Positions 35,156 to 44,288 of a DNA stretch of 64,000 nucleotides are shown one piece after another. Position 1 is the stretch's first letter, and every line of letters begins with the position of its first letter. The notes under the pieces were generated by a model that had not been told where the DNA came from, did not search any database, and was given only the letters and a program-made list of their open reading frames with translations. Source of the stretch: Balneatrix alpica DSM 16621 (GTDB taxonomy: Bacteria > Pseudomonadota > Gammaproteobacteria > Pseudomonadales > Balneatricaceae); contig NZ_JHUZ01000011.1 of the NCBI RefSeq assembly GCF_000619885.1, positions 248,001-312,000 on the forward strand, in the 5' to 3' direction. The position numbers and the translations under genes are program-made.

Positions 35156-36430
35156 TTACCCCACTTTCAGGTTCTGAATGCCCACCAGGCGGTTGTAAAG
35201 GGCATAGAGCATTAACACCAGCGCCAGTAGCAGGCCACCCAGGGCCGCCGCCAGCCCCCAGTTAAGGGAGGTTTGCATGTGATAGGCGATAAAGTTAGAG
35301 ATCATTTGCCCGCTGCGGCCACCGACCAGCGCGGGGGTGATGTAAAAGCCCACCGACAGAATAAACACCAGCAGGCCACCCGCTCCGATGCCGGGCAAGG
35401 TCTGCGGCAGATACACCTTGATAAAGGCATAGGCCGGCTTGGCCCCCAGTGAGCGGGCGGCACGCAAATACACCGGGGAGATGCTCTTCATCACCGAATA
35501 CAGCGGCAACACCATAAAGGGCAACAGAATATGGGTCATCGCCACCAGGGTACCGATATGGTTGTGCATCATTTCCAGGCGCTGTTCGATCAGCCCCAGC
35601 CATAGCAGCAAATCATTCAGTACCCCCTGACTTTGCAGCAACACTATCCAGGCACTGGTGCGCACCAGCAGGGATGTCCAAAACGGCAGCAATACCAGAA
35701 TCAACAGCAGGTTGGCGGTTTTCTCCGGCAGGTTGGCCAGCAAATAAGCCAAGGGGAAGCCGAGCAACAGGCAGAGTCCGGTAATCGCCAGGGTCAGCCC
35801 CAGGGTGCGCAAAAACAGGCTCTGATAAATCTGCCGACTCTCCGGCTGCGCCTGCACACTGCCATCGGCGCCATAGGTGTAATCCAGCGCAGCCAGATAA
35901 TTACTGAGGTTATAGGGTTCCCCCAGCACTTTGATTGCCGCCCAGGGGCCAGGCTCGCCCCAGCGTTTATCCAGACTTTGCAACAGGGCACTGTACTGGC
36001 TGGCACTGCTGGCACGACTGAGTTCCCGTGCCGTAGCGGTCATTAACGAGCGCATACCGGAGTATTCGTTATTCAAACGACTGGCGATCTTGCCCAGATC
36101 ATTACTCTGGCGCAGGCTGATTAACTCCTGTGCCAGGGCCGCGTATGCCTGCTCATCCGGCAGTCCGGCAAACTGCCACTGGGATAAGGCGGCAACCGTC
36201 TGTGGCAAAGACTCCGCCACCAGTGGGTTATGCACACTGCGATACAGCATGGAGGCCAACGGCAGCAGAAAGGTCACCAGCACAAAGATCAGCAACGGCG
36301 CCACCAGGGCCAAGGCGCGCCAGCGGTTGCGCCGCTCCGCCTGGGCCAAGCGCGCTTTCAGGTTAGCCTGGGGCTCAGTGCCCTGCTCCTGCATTCTTAA
36401 CATCGCCGCCGCCAAGGTTTGCTCGCTCAT
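35156..36430 (-). CDS. ABC transporter permease (PotB-like) with large periplasmic insertion
   Basis: This 424-residue permease has a first membrane span at about residues 38-62, then a roughly 150-residue hydrophilic, helical region (about 65-210), then five further spans with the coupling loop RAARSLGAKPAYAFIKVYLPQTLPG. Classical PotB is about 285 residues, so the extra length is the insertion plus a 35-residue cytoplasmic N-terminus. The ATG overlaps the stop of the ATPase gene (ATGA). The insertion faces the periplasm and may contact the binding protein. Confidence 0.92.
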   Translation of the reverse strand: MSEQTLAAAMLRMQEQGTEPQANLKARLAQAERRNRWRALALVAPLLIFVLVTFLLPLASMLYRSVHNPLVAESLPQTVAALSQWQFAGLPDEQAYAALAQELISLRQSNDLGKIASRLNNEYSGMRSLMTATARELSRASSASQYSALLQSLDKRWGEPGPWAAIKVLGEPYNLSNYLAALDYTYGADGSVQAQPESRQIYQSLFLRTLGLTLAITGLCLLLGFPLAYLLANLPEKTANLLLILVLLPFWTSLLVRTSAWIVLLQSQGVLNDLLLWLGLIEQRLEMMHNHIGTLVAMTHILLPFMVLPLYSVMKSISPVYLRAARSLGAKPAYAFIKVYLPQTLPGIGAGGLLVFILSVGFYITPALVGGRSGQMISNFIAYHMQTSLNWGLAAALGGLLLALVLMLYALYNRLVGIQNLKVG

Positions 36431-37521
36431 GCCCCACCTCCCGCATCCAGGGCACGGCAGTCACGGCTGTGCCAGCCTACTTGCAGGTGCTGCCCCGGCA
36501 CCAGACTCGGTGCGGTACTGCCATTAGGCACCTTGGCGATAAAGTCATCCTGACCCAGCAGCTGCATACGCAAGCGCAGGTGATCACCGTGGTAGATCCA
36601 CTCCAGCAGCTTGGCCTCAAACTGGTTATCACAGCCATCCTGCTCAGGTTGCAGGCTAACCCGCTCCGGACGAATCGACACCTCCGTCGCCTGCCCAGGC
36701 TGATCCACACACACCGGCAGGGCCTGCACCTGGCCATTACCCAACTCAACCAGGCAGGTTTGTCCCGCCACGACTTGACTCACCCGTCCCTTGAGACGGT
36801 TATTTTCGCCAATAAACTGGGCAACAAAGGCATTACTGGGGGCTTCATAGAGTTCGGTTGGGCTGGCAAGTTGCTGCACCTCACCATAGTTAAAGACCGC
36901 TATCCGGTCGGACATGGTTAAGGCTTCAGTTTGATCATGGGTGACGTAGAGCACGGTGATGCCCAAACGCTCATGCAGGTGCTTGATCTCATACTGCATC
37001 TGTTCCCGCAACTGCTTGTCTAACGCCCCCAGGGGTTCATCCATCAGTACCAGTTGTGGCTCAAACACCAGTGCCCGGGCCAAAGCCACCCGCTGTTGTT
37101 GGCCACCGGATAACTGCGCCGGTCGGCGATTAGCCACCTGGGGCAGCTCGATCATCTCCAGTGCACGCTTAACCCGTTGCTCGATCTCTGCCTGAGGCAA
37201 CTTGCGGACCCGCAATGGAAAGGCCAGGTTCTCCGCCACCGTCATATGAGGAAAGAGGGCGTAATTTTGAAACACCATGCCGATATCCCGCTTATGCGGG
37301 GAAAGATGGTTCACCGGCGTCTGATTGATATAGATTTCACCCTGGGTGGCGGTTTCAAACCCGGCCAGCATCATCAGGCAGGTGGTTTTGCCCGAGCCTG
37401 ATGGCCCCAGCATGGTGACAAACTCTCCCTTGGCGATATCCAGATTGAAGTTTTTCACTACCAGATGCTCACCGTCGTAACTCTTTTGCACCTGATCAAA
37501 ACGAACATAGGGGTGGGTCAT
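36427..37521 (-). CDS. ABC transporter ATP-binding protein (PotA-like)
   Basis: This 364-residue ATPase has Walker A GPSGSGKTTCL, Q-loop VFQNYALFPHM, signature LSGGQQQRVALAR, Walker B LVLMDEPLGALD and switch YVTHDQTEAL, followed by a TOBE domain (VSIRPERVSL). AAGGAGG lies 5 bases before the ATG. It energises the two permeases encoded downstream. It is the second gene of the operon led by the DHDPS-family deaminase, 67 bases after it, with a GC-rich hairpin in the gap. Confidence 0.94.
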   Translation of the reverse strand: MTHPYVRFDQVQKSYDGEHLVVKNFNLDIAKGEFVTMLGPSGSGKTTCLMMLAGFETATQGEIYINQTPVNHLSPHKRDIGMVFQNYALFPHMTVAENLAFPLRVRKLPQAEIEQRVKRALEMIELPQVANRRPAQLSGGQQQRVALARALVFEPQLVLMDEPLGALDKQLREQMQYEIKHLHERLGITVLYVTHDQTEALTMSDRIAVFNYGEVQQLASPTELYEAPSNAFVAQFIGENNRLKGRVSQVVAGQTCLVELGNGQVQALPVCVDQPGQATEVSIRPERVSLQPEQDGCDNQFEAKLLEWIYHGDHLRLRMQLLGQDDFIAKVPNGSTAPSLVPGQHLQVGWHSRDCRALDAGGGA

Positions 37522-37561
37522 AAGGCCTCCTTATTGTTATCTGGCCAACGGCAATGGGGAG

Positions 37562-37583
37562 ACGGGGGAGTGTTCTCCCCCGT
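37562..37583 (-). other. Intercistronic GC hairpin
   Basis: ACGGGGGAG (37562-37570) pairs with CTCCCCCGT (37575-37583), a perfect 9-bp stem with a four-base loop directly after the deaminase stop. It has no T-run. It may lower downstream transporter expression or protect the deaminase message. Confidence 0.55.
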
Positions 37584-37588
37584 GCGGC

Positions 37589-38503
37589 TTAGCAGCCGTA
37601 CTTGGCAAGATCAGGGCGAGTGGCCAGGGACTGCTCAACCAGGCTGATTACCCGGCTACGCTCGCTGCCAGAAAGCGGCAGACGGGGGGCACGGGTCACT
37701 TCAGAACCACGGCCGCATACCTGCTCGGCCAGCTTGATGCACTGCACCAGGGTGGGGATGGTGTCCAGACGCAGCAACGGCAGGAACCAACGGTAGATCT
37801 CCCGCGCTTCTTCATAGCGGCCTTCTTTGGCCAGCTTGAACAGCGCCACAGACTCACGGGGGAAGGCGTTGGTCAGACCGGAGATCCAGCCAGTCGCACC
37901 CAGCATGATGGACTCCAGAGCGATGTCATCCACGCCACAGAAAACGGTGAAACGATCATCAAAACGGTTATAGAGTTCAGTAATACGGCGGGTGTCAGTG
38001 GTGGACTCTTTGATCGCCACCACGTTGGCCAGCTCGGCCAGCGTCGCCATCATCTCCAGGTTGACATCCACTCCGTAGGTCACGGGGTTGTTGTAAATCA
38101 TGATGGCGGTATCGGGGTTATTTCGAGCGATGGTACTGAAGTGATAGAGCGCTTCTTCATTGTTCGAGCGATACACCATACCGGGCAATACCATGCAGCC
38201 ATTGGCGCCAATTTTGGTGACATCTTCAACGTACTGCACTGCTTGACGGGTGGTGCATTCTGCTGTTCCAGCAATCAGGGGGACACGACCATTGATCACC
38301 TCATGAGCGGCACTCATCACCTCACGCTTTTCTGCGGCGCTCAGTGAACAATTCTCCCCCACGGTGCCCAGGCAGATGATGCCATCCACACCATCCTTGA
38401 TCAGATTATCGATCACCTCCTGGGTTTTGTTCAGGTTCAGGCTCTCGTCCTGGTTGAGCTGGGTGGTCACAGCGGGGAATACCCCTTGCCAATTGATCTT
38501 CAT
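37589..38503 (-). CDS. DHDPS-family 1-pyrroline-4-hydroxy-2-carboxylate deaminase
   Basis: This 304-residue class I aldolase-fold (dihydrodipicolinate synthase family) enzyme has the Schiff-base Lys165 in VVAIKEST, Tyr137 in MIYNNP and the N-terminal GTVGENCSL loop. In the D-hydroxyproline branch this family deaminates and dehydrates the pyrroline to 2-oxoglutarate semialdehyde, and all other enzymes of that route are in the window. ATG 38503 has AGGAG 7 bases upstream. The frame is open another 48 codons, but through the promoter. Another DHDPS-type activity is possible, but the context favours this one. Confidence 0.88.
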   Translation of the reverse strand: MKINWQGVFPAVTTQLNQDESLNLNKTQEVIDNLIKDGVDGIICLGTVGENCSLSAAEKREVMSAAHEVINGRVPLIAGTAECTTRQAVQYVEDVTKIGANGCMVLPGMVYRSNNEEALYHFSTIARNNPDTAIMIYNNPVTYGVDVNLEMMATLAELANVVAIKESTTDTRRITELYNRFDDRFTVFCGVDDIALESIMLGATGWISGLTNAFPRESVALFKLAKEGRYEEAREIYRWFLPLLRLDTIPTLVQCIKLAEQVCGRGSEVTRAPRLPLSGSERSRVISLVEQSLATRPDLAKYGC

Positions 38504-38815
38504 AACGACTCCTAAGGGTTGGGCATGTTCAAGTAAGGGATGCCAGGTCTCGGTTAATGCTGTGGGGTATCGCCCCAACATTGCATGCAATATCCAATCT
38601 TCACGCTTTGGATTTTTGTATATTGTATGCAATTTTGCAAGTAGCAATTTTCCCTCTCTTCACATTGCCAACCAGGAAGCGTTAGCCACTAAGTACAGCC
38701 AAGAGAAAACACTATCTCGCCAAATATGACGATCCAGCCTCCATACCAGCTGAAAGTCTCAGCGATAAACACTAAGGTAAGTTCATAAACATTGGTGTCT
38801 TAAACAGTGATCCCT
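38504..38815. promoter_or_regulatory. Intergenic region with two candidate GntR operators upstream of the deaminase operon
   Basis: TTTGTATATTGTATGCAAT (38615-38633) is the 19-base reverse complement of the motif at 24466-24484. A second site, ATTGCATGCAAT (38580-38591), is a perfect palindrome. The two centres are 42 bases apart, four helical turns. Both lie upstream of the minus-strand deaminase operon. A TGGGG-TATCG-CCCCA hairpin lies between the proximal site and the gene. The rest, up to the divergent binding-protein-like gene, holds nothing recognised. Confidence 0.6.
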
Positions 38816-39601
38816 ATGGTAACAACTACCTCATTACCCTTGCTGCTCCGTATCCTCCTAGTGGGTTTACTGACAGTTGCAGCCCCTGCCAGCCAGGCCG
38901 ACGCATTGCAACGCATCACCTTGGTAACAGAAGCCTGGCCTGGATACACCAATGAGGATGGTACGGGGCTCTACTGGGAGATTTTGCGGGAAATCTATGA
39001 GTCAGCCGGTATTACCGTGCAGTGGCGCACCACTCCTTGGAAACGAGCGCAACAGGAACTGATGAGCCAGCAAGCCGATGGCCTGGTCGGCGAGTATATG
39101 ACCGATCAACAGATGGGCTATCTATACCCTCAATGGCATCTCAGTATTGAGGAACCACCCGTCGCTCTGTATCTGAGTGAGCTGGAGGAGGCCATCAAAA
39201 CACAGCAACGCCAAGCTTTAGCCGGTAAGCGTGTCAGCTGGGTGCGAGGTTACCAGTATGATCAACACCTCTTGCAGGGTATTCCCGTCGACAAGCATCT
39301 CATCCCCCGCGTTGAGTTGGGTATCAGTATGGTACTTAACCGCCGGATAGATGCTTTGCTTGATTATCGTTCCCACATCCTGCCACTACTTGCCGATCTC
39401 AATGCTGAGCAACTGGCCAGTTTACGTCTCAGTGAAATTTCCTCTGGGCAAAAACTCTATGTGGTCTTTGCCAATAACGAACGAGGGCGCTATTTCCGCC
39501 AAATATTTGATCACGGGATGGAGCGGCTGCAGCAACAACCGCAACGCTTGCAGGCTATTTATGCGAAGTGGGGAATTATATTTACCGAAAAGGGAAAATA
39601 G
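38816..39601 (+). CDS. Periplasmic amino-acid-binding-like protein (SBP family 3)
   Basis: This 261-residue secreted protein has a signal peptide (hydrophobic residues about 8-22, cut after ASQA). The bilobed family-3 fold appears as ITLVTEAWPGYTNEDGTGLYWEIL, WKRAQQEL, a hinge, then VLNRRIDALLDYRSHI. Stand-alone proteins of this type occur as sensory or orphan binding proteins in Pseudomonas/Oceanospirillales, often next to signalling genes. No ABC partner is adjacent. ATG 38816 is chosen over the GTG three codons upstream; neither has a convincing ribosome site. Confidence 0.8.
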   Translation: MVTTTSLPLLLRILLVGLLTVAAPASQADALQRITLVTEAWPGYTNEDGTGLYWEILREIYESAGITVQWRTTPWKRAQQELMSQQADGLVGEYMTDQQMGYLYPQWHLSIEEPPVALYLSELEEAIKTQQRQALAGKRVSWVRGYQYDQHLLQGIPVDKHLIPRVELGISMVLNRRIDALLDYRSHILPLLADLNAEQLASLRLSEISSGQKLYVVFANNERGRYFRQIFDHGMERLQQQPQRLQAIYAKWGIIFTEKGK

Positions 39602-39642
39602 AGGATTCTTCATCACAACCCTCTATTTTTTAACTAATATTA

Positions 39643-40521
39643 CTATTTAAATTTGCACTCTTTTAATACAAATCTATCCGGCGTCCCTAACTCGTAATGT
39701 GACACTACGCCTTCCAGTTTAGCCCAATCATACCCTTGCAACTTCAATGCGCGTCCACTCTCTCCGGCATTCATCTGACAGACAATTGTCGCCCAATAGA
39801 CAGAGTTCTGATCCTCGATAGAGTTTAAAAATCCAGGTTCTTTATAAGTCCGATACCAAATATCCACTCGACTGCCTTGATCCAGTGGCTCATATATTTG
39901 CCCATCAACAACATACCTTTGGCCAACAAACCTTGCACTTATTGCATCTGCTCCAGATTGGTCGCCACCAACTCGTTTCTTGAGCCTAAATAAGTCTCTA
40001 GCCAAATCAATCGCTGACATTTCAGTAGCCGCATTTGAAGGCTTCTGCAACAGCTGTTTTTTAGCAATACTTTCACCTTCCGCTCCTGACAGAACCCGGT
40101 CAAGCATGCCACACATATTTCTGCGCATATCCTCCCTTTTAGCAATTACCCCACGATGCAACCGAGTTGATATAGAGACGCTGGTATAAGCACCACTTTT
40201 CTTCGCTTCCATGTAGATCAAGAAAGGGCGAGACACTCCTTTTTCTTGTTGAATCGTTAACTTTCCTACCATTTCATTAGAATCAACATTTAAAACCTTA
40301 AACCCATCTTTAATCGATATAGCACTCAGCTAACCAATTACACCAGACACACTAATATTTGAAATATCTTTAGATGCAAAGTATTCTGCTCCATTTCTAG
40401 GATCACCTTCTTCACGAAAAGCATTTTCACATGAATTGGCAAATGCTTCCGCTTCTACAAAAACAGAAAACACTCCGATTAAAAACAAAATCCTCACCCG
40501 ATCTTTACCTAATAAAAACAC
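39643..40521 (-). pseudogene. AT-rich gene for a secreted protein, interrupted by an in-frame TAG
   Basis: One reading frame runs from a GTG at 40521 (GAGGAG six bases upstream) to 39643 and is broken only by an amber codon at 40330-40332. The N-terminal part has a signal peptide (RVRILFLIGVFSVF, likely cut after AFA). The rest, about 225 residues after the stop, is hydrophilic with four Cys and no recognised domain. The whole segment is visibly AT-rich compared with both neighbours, indicating foreign origin. Either the gene has decayed by a point mutation (CAG or TGG to TAG), or the stop is read through, or the 209-residue part starting at ATG 40272 is expressed alone. No function is proposed. 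Confidence 0.6.
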
Positions 40522-40632
40522 AGAGCTCTCCTCATGAAAACGAAGAAGACAATTCAAATACTTATAAAACAATCACATGACATATAAGCACATATCTATT
40601 TCTTTATTTTTAGCAAAGGCACAGATATTGCG

Positions 40633-41259
40633 TTAACATTTCCTCGCCACCATAAACACCGCTGCCCTAGGGTCATTTTCTGGCTGCCATTGGTACTGCA
40701 ACACAAAGCCTGCCTGTTCAATACTCTTTAGCAATTCTGCCTGTCCAAAAAAACGCACCAATGGCAAGAGTCCCAGTGCCTGTCCCAGTGGGGCGATATA
40801 GCGGAACCAATTAAGCCAGTCGGCCAGGCAGGGAGTACTGGTAATCAGGTAACCACCCGACGTGAGCGTATCGTAGGCCTTAGCCAACACAGCCTCCTTG
40901 TCCTCCAACAAATGCAACAGGCTATGGGCCATCACCACCTCAAAGGAGGCGGGGGGCAGAATTAAATCCTCAACTGCCGCACAACGAAACTCAATATTCT
41001 GCACCTGCGCCTGAGCCGCCTTTTGCTGCGCAATAGCCAGCATCTTGGAGGAGACATCAGTCGCCAGAATGGATGCCACTCTGGGAGCATGCAGCAATGC
41101 GGTTGAACCCGTGCCACAGCCCAACTCCAGTACCCGCATCGATGGCTGCAGATAACTTGCAGTAATCTGCACCTTATGCTGATAGGCCGCCTCATTGGCG
41201 ATAGGTTGGAGGGCATACTTTGCCGCTGTACGATTCCAAAATTTGGCTTTATCCGTCAT
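40633..41259 (-). CDS. SAM-dependent class I methyltransferase
   Basis: This 208-residue methyltransferase has motif I VLELGCGTGST, the acidic motif II ILATDVSSKML, and the post-motif segments CAAVEDLILPPASFEVVMAHSLLHLL. Start ATG 41259 (MTDKAKFW) has GGAGGAGAT immediately upstream. The C-terminal hydrophobic stretch (about 150-165) is common in UbiE-like enzymes acting on lipophilic substrates. It is divergent from a LysR regulator with a palindrome between them and is its probable target. The substrate is unknown. Confidence 0.87.
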   Translation of the reverse strand: MTDKAKFWNRTAAKYALQPIANEAAYQHKVQITASYLQPSMRVLELGCGTGSTALLHAPRVASILATDVSSKMLAIAQQKAAQAQVQNIEFRCAAVEDLILPPASFEVVMAHSLLHLLEDKEAVLAKAYDTLTSGGYLITSTPCLADWLNWFRYIAPLGQALGLLPLVRFFGQAELLKSIEQAGFVLQYQWQPENDPRAAVFMVARKC

Positions 41260-41316
41260 ATCTCCTCCTGTTTTACTGCAGCCTATCACTACATTTTTTT
41301 AGGAAAAACAGCCTAA

Positions 41317-41344
41317 AATGCATACAAAGCATGCATTAGTGCAT
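41317..41344. promoter_or_regulatory. Palindrome between methyltransferase and LysR genes
   Basis: AATGCAT (41317-41323) and ATGCATT (41331-41337) form a perfect 7-bp inverted repeat with a 7-base spacer. A third TGCAT follows at 41340-41344. The size and place, 28 bases before the LysR ATG, fit a LysR-type recognition site. Confidence 0.5.
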
Positions 41345-41364
41345 AGGTTAAAAGCAGGGATCAG

Positions 41365-42276
41365 ATGACTAACTGGACAGCCTTGAACTTTGACTGGAAT
41401 CAGGCACGGGCTTTTTTGGCCACCGCTGAGCAGGGTTCCTACACCGCCGCCGCCAAAGCACTGGGGGTGTCTCAACCCACCTTGGGGCGTCAGGTAGCGG
41501 CGCTGGAACAATCCCTGGGGATATTACTGTTTGAAAAAGCCGGACGCGGGTTAACTCTGACTGCCAATGGCCAAGCCCTGCTCTGCCATGTACGTGCCAT
41601 GGCAGAAGCCGCTAATGCTTTCTCCCTCGGTGCCGCCGGGCGCAGTGATACCCTGGAAGGGCGGGTCTGTATCAGCGCCACTATCATGGTCGCCACCTAT
41701 GTGTTACCACCACTCTTACGCCAACTCAGACAGGAAGCACCGGGCATCAGCCTAGAAGTGCTCGCCACCGATGCCACCAGTGATTTACGCAAACGTGAGG
41801 CAGATATCGCCATTCGCCATTTTCAACCCCAGCAGGGCGAGCTGATTGCTAAGGCCCTGCCCAACGCCTATGCCCATCTTTACGCTCACCCCGACTACCT
41901 GGCCCGCCTTGCTCCCCTGCAGCAACCCAGTGACTTGGCCCAGGCTGAACTGATTGGATTTAGTGATAACACACCACTCATTGAGGCACTGAATCAACAT
42001 GGCTACCCGGTTCACAGCAACCACTTCACCCTGTTTACCGATAACCATCTGGTGCACTGGCAACTGGTAAAAGAAGCCGCAGCCGTTGGCATCATGCCCA
42101 ACTTTGTCGGTGACACTGAGCCCAGCGTGCAACGGCTATTTCCACAAACTGCAGGGTTTGAGTTTCCCAACTATCTGGTGGTTCATCCTGAGTTACGTAC
42201 TACCCGGCGGGTGCGCCTGGTTTTCGATTTTCTTGATGCCAAGCTCAGTGCCTTTTACCGGCAGTGGCAAGTTTAA
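41365..42276 (+). CDS. LysR-family transcriptional regulator
   Basis: This 303-residue regulator has an N-terminal winged helix (ARAFLATAEQGSYTAAAKALGVSQPTLGRQVAALEQSLG) and a periplasmic-binding-like effector domain (GRVCISATIMVATYVLPPLL). The SQPTLGRQVAALE recognition helix is that of a common Pseudomonas LysR subgroup. It is divergent from the methyltransferase gene. Its stop overlaps the convergent ABC exporter gene by 4 bases. Confidence 0.93.
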   Translation: MTNWTALNFDWNQARAFLATAEQGSYTAAAKALGVSQPTLGRQVAALEQSLGILLFEKAGRGLTLTANGQALLCHVRAMAEAANAFSLGAAGRSDTLEGRVCISATIMVATYVLPPLLRQLRQEAPGISLEVLATDATSDLRKREADIAIRHFQPQQGELIAKALPNAYAHLYAHPDYLARLAPLQQPSDLAQAELIGFSDNTPLIEALNQHGYPVHSNHFTLFTDNHLVHWQLVKEAAAVGIMPNFVGDTEPSVQRLFPQTAGFEFPNYLVVHPELRTTRRVRLVFDFLDAKLSAFYRQWQV

Positions 42277-44060
42277 CCCTCCCCACCGGTTTGTACTTGC
42301 CACTGTTTCCAATAGGCACCGCGCAGACTCAACAACTGCTGATGGCTGCCCTGCTCAATCACCCGCCCCTTATCCAACACCAAAATCTGCTCCGCATGGA
42401 CGATGGTGGAAAGCCGATGGGCAATCATCAGCAAGGTGCGATCATGGGCAATGTGTCGTAGCGAACGTTGAATGGCCGCCTCGGTTTCGTTATCCACCGC
42501 ACTGGTGGCTTCATCCAGAATCAAGACCGGCGGATTCTTCAACAGCGCCCGGGCAAAAGACAAACGCTGACGTTGGCCGCCAGATAGCTTGATCCCACGC
42601 TCTCCCACCTGGGTATCGAGCCCCTGCGGCAGACGCTCAATAAACTCCCAGGCTTCGGCCTGCTGCGCTGCCTGGATGATCTCTGCCTCACTGGCATCCG
42701 CCCGACCATAGGCAATATTGGCGCGAATACTGCCTTCAAACAGAAACACCTCCTGGCTGACCAGACCAATTTGCTCGCGCAAAGTACGCAGCGGCAACTG
42801 CTGAATCGGCACGTCATCCAGGCTGATCTCGCCCTGCTGCGGATTATAAAAACGCAATAGTAGTTTGATCAGGGTCGACTTGCCCGAACCGGTGGCACCC
42901 ACCAAAGCCGTGGTCGTGCCTGCGGCGACCCTCAGACTGACCTCTTCTACTCCCACTCCCGATTGCGGATATTGGAAGCTCACACCCTGAAAGCGCAGTT
43001 CACCCCGTACCGGTTGTGGCAAGCTGCGCTGACCATGGTCTTCCACCTCAATCGGGGCTTCGATCAAATTGAGAATACGACGGGTACTGGCCATCGCCCG
43101 CTCGTACAGATCCACGGTTTCCGCTAAACGCACCAGCGGCCACAGCAAACGCTGGGTCAAAAACACCAGCACACCATAGGCTCCGACATTTAATTCGCCC
43201 TCCAGGGTCATCAAGCCGCCCAGCACAAAGGTGACCAAAAAGCCGGACAGAATCGCCATCCGTGTCACCGGGATGAAGGCCGAGCTCACCGCAATCGCCT
43301 GACGGTTGGCCTCTACATAGGCCTCACTGTGCTGTTTGATCAGCTCAGCCTCCCGCGCCTCCGCAGTAAAGGACTTGATGGTGGCCATACCACCGATGTT
43401 ATTGGCCAAGCGGCTGGCCAACTGCCCTACCCGCTCCCGCACCTCGGCATAGAGTGGATTGGCCCGGCGCATAAAGAAGAATGCGCACCAGATAATTAGA
43501 GGAATAGGCAGGAAGGCGAAGGTGGCGATCAACGGCGAGATGGCAAAAAATACCGCCCCCACCGCAATCACCGACACCACAATATGAATCATCGCGGTGG
43601 CGCCACCATCGAGGAAGCGCTCCAACTGGTTCACGTCATCATTCAGAATCGCAATCAACTGACCCGAGCTCTGCCGCTCGAAGAACGCCATATCCTGCTG
43701 CTGCATATGACCATAGGCATCCTGACGCAGGTCAGACTGCAAACGCTGACTCAGGTTGCGCCAAGCCAGCATATAGAGGTACTGGAACAGCGACTCACCA
43801 AACCAGATACCCAAGGTGAGACCACCCAGCACATAAATTTGCTGCTCCGGGGTGACAAAACCAAAGCGGGCGACAAAGCTCTGCTCCTGATTCACCACCA
43901 CATCGATGGCAATGCCGATCAAGATTTCAGGGGCAATATCGAACAGCTGATTCATCACCGTGCAAAAGCTGGCCCAGGCAATGCGGCCACGGTAACCCTT
44001 GGCATATACCAAGAGTCGCAACAGGGTTTGCCAACTGGTGGTGGAGGGAGATGAGGTCAT
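42273..44060 (-). CDS. ABC exporter, fused permease and ATPase (MsbA/MdlB-like)
   Basis: This 595-residue half-transporter has an N-terminal six-helix exporter domain (about 20-330) and a C-terminal nucleotide-binding domain: Walker A GATGSGKSTL, signature LSGGQRQRLSFAR, Walker B VLILDEATSAVD, H loop MIAHRLST. It would function as a homodimer or with a partner, exporting lipids, peptides or drugs. The start is moved to ATG 44060, which has AGGAG 6 bases upstream, in place of the in-frame ATG five codons earlier. No substrate clue is seen. Confidence 0.93.
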   Translation of the reverse strand: MTSSPSTTSWQTLLRLLVYAKGYRGRIAWASFCTVMNQLFDIAPEILIGIAIDVVVNQEQSFVARFGFVTPEQQIYVLGGLTLGIWFGESLFQYLYMLAWRNLSQRLQSDLRQDAYGHMQQQDMAFFERQSSGQLIAILNDDVNQLERFLDGGATAMIHIVVSVIAVGAVFFAISPLIATFAFLPIPLIIWCAFFFMRRANPLYAEVRERVGQLASRLANNIGGMATIKSFTAEAREAELIKQHSEAYVEANRQAIAVSSAFIPVTRMAILSGFLVTFVLGGLMTLEGELNVGAYGVLVFLTQRLLWPLVRLAETVDLYERAMASTRRILNLIEAPIEVEDHGQRSLPQPVRGELRFQGVSFQYPQSGVGVEEVSLRVAAGTTTALVGATGSGKSTLIKLLLRFYNPQQGEISLDDVPIQQLPLRTLREQIGLVSQEVFLFEGSIRANIAYGRADASEAEIIQAAQQAEAWEFIERLPQGLDTQVGERGIKLSGGQRQRLSFARALLKNPPVLILDEATSAVDNETEAAIQRSLRHIAHDRTLLMIAHRLSTIVHAEQILVLDKGRVIEQGSHQQLLSLRGAYWKQWQVQTGGEG

Positions 44061-44288
44061 GTGGGCTCCTTGCATTCACATCATGGTCCCTGACAAAGGA
44101 GGGCCCTTCAGCATACCCCCCTGCCTTTACCTTGGCGATGAGTGTCCGGTACTGCCTACTCAGCAAGACACGAAGTGAACTCCATAACAGGCTGATGCCT
44201 ATACAAAAATTCCAGCGGTTTTGCGTTTCAAACTCTGCCTCAAGTACCAGCCCCCAGGTATAGTGACCCCTTCTTCAGGAGGATCAGC

